NCBI GenBank assembly: GCA_035412805.1
Contig: DAONVO010000020.1
Coordinates: forward strand, 1 to 30,343
DNA: 30,343 nt
Direction of reading: 5' to 3'
Source of the DNA: DTU018 sp029550685
GTDB lineage: Bacteria > Bacillota > Syntrophomonadia > Syntrophomonadales > Syntrophomonadaceae
Part shown: piece by piece, positions 14,656 through 22,123 of the stretch
Layout of the letters: each line of letters opens with the position of its first letter
How positions within the stretch are numbered: the stretch's first letter is position 1
Notes under the pieces: model-generated
What the model saw: only the letters and a program-made list of their open reading frames with translations
Told to the model about the DNA's origin: nothing
Database searches by the model: none
Made by a program: the position numbers and the translations under genes

Positions 14656-16320
14656 TTAACTCTTAAACCAGCTTCCCCCAATAAATTCCCTCAGGATAGA
14701 GTTGGGTGGTATCGTGTTCCCGTCAGCTGGCTGGAAATAACTCAAGAACTTTAACAGTCGCTGGGCTTCCAGGTATTCCGGGTTCTCTGGGCTGATCTCC
14801 CGTAACAACGGTTCAGCATAGGTCTTTAAAACGGATAATTCGTAAACCAGAGAAGAATTAAACATTACATCAGCATGTTCCTGAAAGGGGAAAATATTTT
14901 TCTCTTCTCCTGCCCGAACTGATGGCCAGCGTCGAATCGTCTGCAAAGCCCCATATCCCCTGGTCCGGCTATCACGGATAATACGCCGTAGTAAGCGGCT
15001 ATCTGTAGTAGGGATGCGGTTAGTGTAATCAATATTCAGCTGGGTGAGAGCACTGACATAAATTCGAAACTTCTGGTCATGGGGTATTTTGGAGGTCAGC
15101 TCCTCATTGAGAGCATGAATACCTTCAATTATTATCGGTTCACCAACCGGCACCTTGATTAATAAGCCTTCTTCCTCGCAACAGCCTTTTTGAAAACTAT
15201 ATACTGGTGTCAGCACCTCTTCACCGGCAATAAGCCTTTGCAGGTGATCATTAAATAGATCCAGCTTCAGCGCATACAAAGATTCAAAATCATATTCACC
15301 ATGTTCATCCAAAGGGGTTTCATCCCGGTTAACAAAATAATTATCCAGAGAAATAGACACTGGGCGACGTCCATTTACTCTCAGCTGAATTAACAGTCTT
15401 TGGGCAAAAGTGGTTTTACCTGAGGATGACGGCCCTGAAATCAACACCAGTCTTTTGTGGGGATTCTGGCAGATCATATCTGCGATCGAGGCAATCTTTT
15501 TTTCATGGAGAGCCTCATTTATACGGATCAAATCATCGATTTGCTGGTTAGCAATTAAATCATTTAATGCTGCTACATGAGGTGTCTGCAACATGTCGGC
15601 CCAGTCTTTGGCCTCCTTGAATACAGCAGCCAGTTTCTTTTGCTCAATATAGGGCTTGATTTCATATGGACGATCCACTTCTGGTGTCTGCAATATTATG
15701 CCCGGAGGGTAGTGGAGCAGCCTGAAATTGTTAATCATACCGGTTCGGGGAACCATATACCCGTAAGAGTATTCATACCAGCCATCTAATTCGTAAACAT
15801 GAACTATATCCTTTTGTCTAAACCGCAACAGCTTAACCTTGTCCATTTGCTCCTGCTGCTCAAAAATCCGGCAGGCTTCCTCGCGAGGGATGGATTTTCT
15901 TATAAAAGGCAGGTCACGCCTGACCAATTCCTCCATGCTTTGCTGGAGTCTCTCCACTTCATGCCGTTCCGGTTCATAATCCAAGAATTCACAAAACAAA
16001 CCGTTGGAAAGTGAATGCCTGATTACCAGCTTGCGATTGGGGAACACTTCTCGCACGGCTCTTATCAGCAAAAAGGCCGCACTGCTGCGATAAACCCTTA
16101 GTCCTGGTTCTGTGTCCAGGGTAATTAAACGTACCTGACAGGTTTCAGTAAAAGTAAAACTCAGGTCTTTCAATTTATTGTTTATGGCAACTGCCATGAT
16201 GGGTACCCCAATGCGGTCTTGGACCCTATGAGTCAATTCTTCAGCAGAAGAACCGACAGGTACAGAGTATTCACCCAACCCCTCAATGTGGATGACTATT
16301 TTATCTCTATCGTTAGTCAT
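14656..16320 (-). CDS. Nucleoside (uridine) kinase fused to ThrRS-like N-terminus
   Basis: A 554-residue protein. Residues 1-70 form a TGS domain. Residues about 71-215 align without gaps in key blocks to the second (editing/SAD) domain of ThrRS. Compare VYRSSAAFLLIRAV with VYRHSSAHVMAQAI of the thrS product in this window. The C-terminal half is a uridine kinase/phosphoribulokinase P-loop domain: Walker A GPSSSGKT at 296-303, SISLDNYFVNRDETP, and EYDFESLYALKLDLF. All four metal-site residues of the editing domain are lost (HxxxH to S79/F83; CxxxH to S185/M189), so it probably senses or binds rather than edits. ATG start with GGAGGG upstream. It is likely to phosphorylate a nucleoside, but the substrate is unproven. 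Confidence 0.88.
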   Translation of the reverse strand: MTNDRDKIVIHIEGLGEYSVPVGSSAEELTHRVQDRIGVPIMAVAINNKLKDLSFTFTETCQVRLITLDTEPGLRVYRSSAAFLLIRAVREVFPNRKLVIRHSLSNGLFCEFLDYEPERHEVERLQQSMEELVRRDLPFIRKSIPREEACRIFEQQEQMDKVKLLRFRQKDIVHVYELDGWYEYSYGYMVPRTGMINNFRLLHYPPGIILQTPEVDRPYEIKPYIEQKKLAAVFKEAKDWADMLQTPHVAALNDLIANQQIDDLIRINEALHEKKIASIADMICQNPHKRLVLISGPSSSGKTTFAQRLLIQLRVNGRRPVSISLDNYFVNRDETPLDEHGEYDFESLYALKLDLFNDHLQRLIAGEEVLTPVYSFQKGCCEEEGLLIKVPVGEPIIIEGIHALNEELTSKIPHDQKFRIYVSALTQLNIDYTNRIPTTDSRLLRRIIRDSRTRGYGALQTIRRWPSVRAGEEKNIFPFQEHADVMFNSSLVYELSVLKTYAEPLLREISPENPEYLEAQRLLKFLSYFQPADGNTIPPNSILREFIGGSWFKS

Positions 16321-16489
16321 AATAACCCTCCCCTAAGATCGACTGCCTCTATTATAACCGATAATGCTGTTCAGACGGTGAAATGACTGTGAGGACAATT
16401 GAATAGATAAAAAGCAGGATACAGGCAAAGGTATTTTTATACCCGCAGACTGGATCTGCTGGCAGGGCTATATAACCAGATGATAGTTT

Positions 16490-18601
16490 TCAAACCCTGT
16501 TCACATTTTTAGCATACGTTTCCAAAAACCGAATCGCATCTTCTTCATCCAGCGGTTTGCTGATCAAATATCCCTGTACTCTATCGCAGCCGTGTTCTTT
16601 TAAGTACTGCATCTGGATATCGTGCTCAACTCCTTCAGCAACTGTATAATGCCCCATTTTATGGGACATCGAAATAATATCACTTGTTATCGCTTTATTT
16701 AGATCCGTATTCAACAGTTTATCAAGAAAATGTTTATCAATCTTGATGCAATCGACTCTTAATTCATTTACTCTGGTCAGAGAGGAGTATCCGATCCCAA
16801 AGTCATCTATAGCTATATGAAGTCCCGCGTTCCCCAGTATTTCAAGGATATTATTTATGTGTTCAAAATCAGAAGCAAATACCGATTCCGTAATCTCAAT
16901 GCCGATGTTGTATGGATTAATCTGCATCAGGTTCATCCATTCAAACAACCTGCTTGGAAAATCAGGGTGCAATAGCTGCATAGCAGAAATGTTGATGGAA
17001 ACGCTGATTTCATTATGTCCATGCTCCTTGAGGCGGTTTATAAAACGAAAAGCCTTGGCAATCACTTTTTCGCCAATGGGAAGAATGAGCTTGGTTTTCT
17101 CGGCAATGGGAATAAATTCAGCCGGTGACACCGGTCCGAGCTTTTCCGTCCTTAATCTAGCCAGTGCCTCAAAGCCCCAGATTGTATTTGTATGTAAATC
17201 GATAATCGGCTGATACTGCAAAAACAGATCATCATTGGCATAGTCATCCGCTGCTACAACATTGAGAGCTTCTACAATATCTCTTTCACGATTAACAAGG
17301 GCTTCCACTTCCTCGTCGTAAAAACAGATTTCAAAGTCCTTACCTGACAAGTTGAAAGTTCTTTCTGCGGTAATCAGGAGTCTTCTCAGCAGTAACTCAA
17401 CATCTACTTCATTCTGGTTCGGCTCAATTTCTATAATTCCAATTCCCCCGCCTATTCTTTCTGTTACAAGTAAGGATTCTAAAGTTTCAGCAATAACATA
17501 GCTGAAATTAACCAGTTCGTTTTTGTCTTGGTAATCAAAAAGATAAAAAGCAAAGCGATTCTCGCGCGTATGAAACAAAAGCCGATTATCAGTACAATGC
17601 TGACTAAGAGCCTCCGCTGCTTTTTTAATCAGATTCTGCGTATACTGGAACCCGTAATTGACTGTTAGTAACTGAACCATACTCAAGTCAATACCAATGA
17701 GTGCTTTTTTCGAATTCTTCTTTAGTTTGGTATCATTTTCAAGTAATGACACCAAATAGTCACGATTGTACAACCCGGTCCATCTATCGTGCTCACTTAT
17801 GTATTTGCGTTCCATCTCTATTTGCTTTCTTTCCGAGATATCCTGGATAATACATATATGATTCAGTATGTTTCTACCTATGGGAGAAAGGGCTGCAACA
17901 ATCATAGATACCCAAACTACCGATCCATCGGGCTTAATAAATCGTTTTTCCATGGAATAGTTCTTAATTTCACCAGCTTGTAGTTTTCTGAAGTTCTCTA
18001 TATCTTCTTGCACATCGTCAGGATGGGTAATCTTTGCCCATCCTAAATTGACGAGCTCTTCTTTTGTTCTGCCGGTAATCTGCTCAAAACCTGGGTTAAT
18101 TCTTACCATAGTTTCATCAGGACTTTGCGGATCACAGTTATATGAGATAGCTACACCCACAGGAGCTTGATCGAAAAGCATATCAAAGGAAAGCGTCTGT
18201 TCATCCAGTTGCTTCTTCAGGGCTTGCTCAGCCCGTATTAGGGCAATATGAACCTCAATCCTGGCCTTCAACGAATACATTTGAATTGGTTTACGGATAT
18301 AGTCTATAGCTCCCATCTTTAAGCCCTTGATTTCATTGTCCAATTCATTATAATTGGTCAATATTATAGTGCGCAGCTCCCTATACCTTTCGTTCTCTTT
18401 TAATAATTCAAGAACTTGAAATCCATCCATATTAGGCATGTTTAGATCAAGAATGAGAATATTAATCCCCTCATGCTCCTCAAGCACACGCATAGCTTCC
18501 ACGCCGTCACAAGCAGTCAAAACGGTATATTCGCTGAGCATATTTTTAATGATGAATCGGTCAGTTGCTGAGTCTTCTGCAACCAAAATCTTTATCTGCA
18601 T
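16490..18601 (-). CDS. Response regulator with PAS, degenerate GGDEF and EAL domains
   Basis: About 703 residues from the ATG preceded by GGGAGG; an upstream start 8 codons earlier would span the ribosome site. Domain order is: receiver (1-120) with phospho-acceptor D52 in LILDLNMP and K104; PAS (about 140-255); GGDEF-like (about 265-430), where the GGDEF signature reads RENRF (346-350), so cyclase activity is lost; and EAL (about 440-695) with FEALAR (477-482), SINIS, DDFGIGYSSL (599-608), VAEGVE and QGYLISKPL. The EAL motifs for metal binding look intact, so it should hydrolyse cyclic di-GMP in a phosphorylation-dependent way. It lies 73 nt downstream of the hybrid kinase gene, its likely partner, and a poor terminator follows it. 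Confidence 0.9.
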   Translation of the reverse strand: MQIKILVAEDSATDRFIIKNMLSEYTVLTACDGVEAMRVLEEHEGINILILDLNMPNMDGFQVLELLKENERYRELRTIILTNYNELDNEIKGLKMGAIDYIRKPIQMYSLKARIEVHIALIRAEQALKKQLDEQTLSFDMLFDQAPVGVAISYNCDPQSPDETMVRINPGFEQITGRTKEELVNLGWAKITHPDDVQEDIENFRKLQAGEIKNYSMEKRFIKPDGSVVWVSMIVAALSPIGRNILNHICIIQDISERKQIEMERKYISEHDRWTGLYNRDYLVSLLENDTKLKKNSKKALIGIDLSMVQLLTVNYGFQYTQNLIKKAAEALSQHCTDNRLLFHTRENRFAFYLFDYQDKNELVNFSYVIAETLESLLVTERIGGGIGIIEIEPNQNEVDVELLLRRLLITAERTFNLSGKDFEICFYDEEVEALVNRERDIVEALNVVAADDYANDDLFLQYQPIIDLHTNTIWGFEALARLRTEKLGPVSPAEFIPIAEKTKLILPIGEKVIAKAFRFINRLKEHGHNEISVSINISAMQLLHPDFPSRLFEWMNLMQINPYNIGIEITESVFASDFEHINNILEILGNAGLHIAIDDFGIGYSSLTRVNELRVDCIKIDKHFLDKLLNTDLNKAITSDIISMSHKMGHYTVAEGVEHDIQMQYLKEHGCDRVQGYLISKPLDEEDAIRFLETYAKNVNRV

Positions 18602-18674
18602 GTTCAACCCTCCCTTGGCTCCCATTCACTGGGGGTCTCCTTTACTATTAACTCTAATTCTTCCAGCAGCACCT

Positions 18675-21581
18675 TTAATAATTTAGAAAAAGTTCGTGCA
18701 ATGGTACTATTTCGTTTTCGTTTTCTTCAATAAGTGCTTTCTGTAACGAAACAGCTACATCGTGGAGTGTTCTGGCGCCGATGCTTCCCGAACTGCTTTT
18801 TATTTTATGTACTATCTGTGCAGCCTCGGCGTATTTTCTTTCCCTAACCGCAATTGCAAGCTTCTCCGAAGTATTCTCATTCTCATGGTAGTATTCGGCC
18901 AGTACCTGATGATACAGCTCTGCATTGCCGCCCATATTCTCCAGGCCCTGCTGACGGTCAAGAACAGCGGTATCTTTACCGGTTTTAGGTTCATTTTCGA
19001 GGATAATCTCTTTAATGGTTTGTAAAAAGTGATCAGGATTAAAGGGCTTGCTTATATAATGGTATATACCGCTTTGCTCACATTTTTCTCGGACACCCTG
19101 AATGACATCAGCTGTCATAGCAACGATAGGGACTTCACTTGACAGCTCTCGAATTTTTTTCGCTGCTTCATAGCCGTTCATGTTCGGCATGTGTAAATCC
19201 ATTAATACCAAATCGATACGGTCCCTATACTTTTGATACTTCTCTACAGCTTCCTGGCCATCGTTGGCAATTATAGATTCTATACCCAGTTGTTCTAAAA
19301 GTGACTTGGCAATCAGCTGGTTGGTTTTGTTATCTTCTGCAAGCAAAACATGATAGGTCCCTTCCAATTTTGTCAGACCGGCTTCTCCACTTTCCGAAGG
19401 CTGGGAACCGGAAACTGCTTTCAAATTGAAAATGTCCAGAATCCCGTTGAGTAATATTGAGGGTATGATAGGCTTTCCGATGCCCATATCAATCCCATGC
19501 TCATTGAGTTCATCGAATAAATCCTCTCGCATCATGGGCAAAAGCACTATGATCTTAGGCAGCTTAACAATTTGATTGTTGTTACGTATAGCCTCGATAA
19601 ACCTGAAACCACCTTCAGCCGGAGTATCGTAATCAATAATAAACAAGTCGAAGGGCTTGGCAAATTTTCCGTTTGCGGCTTCAAGCATGCTGAGGGCACT
19701 GGCCTCTGAGCTGGTAAGCTCGCAGTGCATTCCAAAACTGGCCAGATAACTTTCAATTAAGTTCATATTGGAACCTGATTTTTCCAAAACCAAAGTTTTT
19801 ATATCCCTGAAATGATTAGCTGCCAAGGCTCTTTTATATACATCCTCCTTCTCCTTATCTACTTTAAGCGATAATCTAATGATAAAGGTGGAGCCTTCTC
19901 CCGGGGTGCTGAACACTTGTATTTCTCCGCCCATCATGTCTACTAGGTTTTTAACAATAGACAGCCCTAAGCCAGAGCCCCCGAAACGGCGATTAATGCT
20001 GCTATCACCTTGCTCAAAAGGCAAAAAGAGCCTATTTACCTGTTCTCCTGTCATTCCTATACCAGTATCCTTAATGGTAAATGAGATATGGTACTTGTCA
20101 TTCTCCTTGGCCATTAAACGAACATCCAACGACACTTCACCAGTGCTGGTGAATTTGGCGGCATTGTTCAGGACATTTATTAAGACCTGTTCAATCCGCT
20201 TAGAATCACCAAAAAACCAATTGGGTACAAGAGGGTCCTTTGTCAATCGAAAACCGATTCCCTGTTCATCTATTTTATACGAAACAATATTGACTACATC
20301 TTGAATCACCTGATCCATGCTGAAAGACGTTATTTCCAGTTCAACTTTTCCCGCTTCAATTTTCGAGAAATCGAGGATATCGTTTATAATGCTCAGCATT
20401 ATATTGGCTGCTTGTATGATCCGGTCAGTATACATACGCTGCGTCAAGGACATCTCGGTCTTTTTTAACAAGTATGACATGCCTGTTATAGCATTCAGGG
20501 GGGTCCGTATCTCGTGGGACATCCTGGCCATAAAACTTGATTTGAATTCATTTGCTTCCTCAGCTTCTTGTTTTGCTTTTTCCAAATCAAGCTGGATTCG
20601 TTTTCTTTGCTGGATTTCTTTTCGCAACCGTGCAATCCAGAAAAGAGATACAAACAGAACTACGGCGATAAGAGTCCCAACCATAAACAGAATACGAATA
20701 ATAGGTCCGTAGTCTATGTCGGTATCCAAGTCGATCCACTTGTTGTTGATGGCCAGCTTTTCGCTCTCGGTGATCGAGTCCATTGCTTTATTAAAGATGC
20801 TTACCAGTTCAGGCCAGTCTTTGCGCACAGCAAAATATAGGGCTTGTTGCTTTTCAGCCTCAAAGGGAACAGTTCTGAGATTGGTCAAACCGTGAGAACG
20901 TATGATGTAATTGGTGGTGGCGAGGTAACCAAGAAAGGCTTTTTCTGTGCCCGCTGCTACAGCAGTAAGCGCTGCTTCATTGGTATCATAAAGGCTGAGA
21001 TTAATACCGGGGTAAGTCAATAAGTAGCTGTGATGCGAACTATTGCGCAGCACAGCAACATTAAATCTTTTCAAATCATCTATGTTCCTTATTTCGGTAT
21101 CTGTATCACGGGTTACGATTACTCTTTTGTAGTAGTAATAAGGTTCGGAAAAAAGAAAGTGTTGTTCTCTTTCCTTGGTTTTTCCAATAGCAGATAGTAC
21201 ATCAATTTCTCCTTTTAACGCCATATCATAGGCTTCTGGCCAGGATAAGCCTTTAACAACTTCAAACTGCAAACCGGTTTTTTTACTAATCAAAGTAAGG
21301 TAATCGGCAACGATTCCCTTGTATTCACCATCTTCATCAATAAATTCAAAGGGCACAAAACCAGGATCAATACCAAGTCGAATCACAGGATGATCTTCCA
21401 TGAAGGCAAGCTCATCCTCTGTCCAAATGACTTCTTCGGCGGAAAAGCATGGTACTGCACTAGTTGTTAATACGATTATTATTGCAAAAATAATTGAATT
21501 AACAACGACGCACTTGGCTATCGCGCTGATCGGCGAATGTGGTTCACAACGCCCTTTTTTCTTCTTACTTAGCAAATCCAT
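18675..21581 (-). CDS. Hybrid sensor histidine kinase with periplasmic SBP3 sensor and HPt
   Basis: About 968 residues from the ATG with AGAGGT 6 nt upstream; a GTG two codons earlier is too close to that site. Layout: signal anchor (about 25-48); extracellular solute-binding family 3 domain (about 55-285) with IRLGIDPGFVPFEFIDEDGEYKG-type start; transmembrane helix (about 294-318); HisKA with MSHEIRTPLNA (His about 356); HATPase with N-box NVLNNAAKF, DTGIGM and FGGSGLGLSIV; a pseudo-receiver (about 595-715) lacking the acidic pair; a true receiver (about 743-862) with LMDLHMPNMNGYEA (Asp about 795); and HPt with IVHKIKSSSGSIG (His about 925). It probably senses an amino-acid-like or other small ligand and passes phosphate to the adjacent EAL regulator. 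The leader holds a terminator (21693-21729). Confidence 0.92.
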   Translation of the reverse strand: MDLLSKKKKGRCEPHSPISAIAKCVVVNSIIFAIIIVLTTSAVPCFSAEEVIWTEDELAFMEDHPVIRLGIDPGFVPFEFIDEDGEYKGIVADYLTLISKKTGLQFEVVKGLSWPEAYDMALKGEIDVLSAIGKTKEREQHFLFSEPYYYYKRVIVTRDTDTEIRNIDDLKRFNVAVLRNSSHHSYLLTYPGINLSLYDTNEAALTAVAAGTEKAFLGYLATTNYIIRSHGLTNLRTVPFEAEKQQALYFAVRKDWPELVSIFNKAMDSITESEKLAINNKWIDLDTDIDYGPIIRILFMVGTLIAVVLFVSLFWIARLRKEIQQRKRIQLDLEKAKQEAEEANEFKSSFMARMSHEIRTPLNAITGMSYLLKKTEMSLTQRMYTDRIIQAANIMLSIINDILDFSKIEAGKVELEITSFSMDQVIQDVVNIVSYKIDEQGIGFRLTKDPLVPNWFFGDSKRIEQVLINVLNNAAKFTSTGEVSLDVRLMAKENDKYHISFTIKDTGIGMTGEQVNRLFLPFEQGDSSINRRFGGSGLGLSIVKNLVDMMGGEIQVFSTPGEGSTFIIRLSLKVDKEKEDVYKRALAANHFRDIKTLVLEKSGSNMNLIESYLASFGMHCELTSSEASALSMLEAANGKFAKPFDLFIIDYDTPAEGGFRFIEAIRNNNQIVKLPKIIVLLPMMREDLFDELNEHGIDMGIGKPIIPSILLNGILDIFNLKAVSGSQPSESGEAGLTKLEGTYHVLLAEDNKTNQLIAKSLLEQLGIESIIANDGQEAVEKYQKYRDRIDLVLMDLHMPNMNGYEAAKKIRELSSEVPIVAMTADVIQGVREKCEQSGIYHYISKPFNPDHFLQTIKEIILENEPKTGKDTAVLDRQQGLENMGGNAELYHQVLAEYYHENENTSEKLAIAVRERKYAEAAQIVHKIKSSSGSIGARTLHDVAVSLQKALIEENENEIVPLHELFLNY

Positions 21582-21692
21582 GACCACACCTCTCTCTTGT
21601 TTTGCCGCTCCTATCCAACCATTCCTCTGTTAAGCAGAGCTACCTATGGTGTGTCCAGTGGTCATTTATTACAGATTCCATGTTTCGTTAAG

Positions 21693-21729
21693 CTATAAAA
21701 AAACACCGGGGCACCTATTGCTCCAGTGT
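21693..21729 (-). terminator. Leader terminator upstream of the hybrid kinase
   Basis: On the minus strand AACACTGGAGCA pairs with TGCCCCGGTGTT (12 positions, one mismatch, one GU), with loop ATAGG, and runs into TTTTTTTATA. It sits 112 nt before the kinase ATG and about 150 nt after the predicted promoter, so it must be bypassed for expression. Confidence 0.88.
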
Positions 21730-21880
21730 TAAATACTGTTTAGTACTTTGGCCAGCTTACAATCCATAGTTTATACACCTCAGCCCCAAGGTTTTGTAGC
21801 CTCACCTTTTAGTACCTTCACATATATCCCTCAGTGATTAAAACTCTAAATATTAAAATTATTGGGAGTTTACGACACTT
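21693..21880 (-). ncRNA. Structured 5' leader with attenuator, candidate orphan riboswitch
   Basis: The expected transcript starts near 21880 and runs toward the kinase gene. It contains a possible basal stem AAACTC/GAGTTT near 21870-21840. A G-rich compact region (about 21815-21745) includes AAGGTGAGGCTACAAAACC and GGGGCTGAGGTG. A small hairpin AAGTACT-AAAC-AGTATTT (about 21747-21730) follows, and then a strong terminator (21693-21729). No known class was matched with confidence; the GGTGAGGCTAC segment resembles the start of the M-box, but the rest does not. Ligand-controlled termination is an inference from the layout. Confidence 0.5.
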
Positions 21881-21886
21881 TTCATC

Positions 21887-21916
21887 ATGTTACCAGAAGT
21901 TTCTATTTATAGTCAA
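21887..21916 (-). promoter_or_regulatory. Sigma-A-type promoter of the kinase/EAL operon
   Basis: On the minus strand TTGACT (21916-21911), an 18-nt spacer, then TAACAT (21892-21887). The predicted start is near 21880, giving a leader of about 300 nt. It lies just downstream of the pheT terminator. Confidence 0.6.
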
Positions 21917-22005
21917 GTTGGAAGAATCACAGGAATACTAGAGGCACCCGGGTTACAGCTTTTCTTACCATTGGCTATGGTCTACAACAACATGCCTTAC
22001 CAACA

Positions 22006-22032
22006 AAAAAGAGGGCCTGATGCCCTCTTTTT
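22006..22032 (-). terminator. Bidirectional intrinsic terminator after pheT
   Basis: A perfect 11-bp stem AAAAAGAGGGC / GCCCTCTTTTT with loop CTGAT. T-runs lie on both strands. It is about 90 nt past the pheT stop and ends the pheST transcript. Confidence 0.93.
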
Positions 22033-22123
22033 ACACGGCTGGATTTTGTCCCTTTTTTCCCGTGCCCTTCCGGTTGTATTCTACTATATTCAAGCTGGAG
22101 TTAAGTGATACCTAATAATCTTA

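Noticed and set aside
16400..16480. Terminator after the REC-EAL gene (GCAGA-TCCAG-TCTGC and a GGTAT/ATACC hairpin)
   Set aside because: The stems are only 5 bp with no proper T-run, too weak to annotate with confidence.
21750..21825. M-box (magnesium) riboswitch ahead of the sensor kinase
   Set aside because: Only the GGTGAGGCTAC segment resembles the M-box. The downstream conserved blocks and the closing stem are missing, and the downstream gene is not a magnesium transporter.
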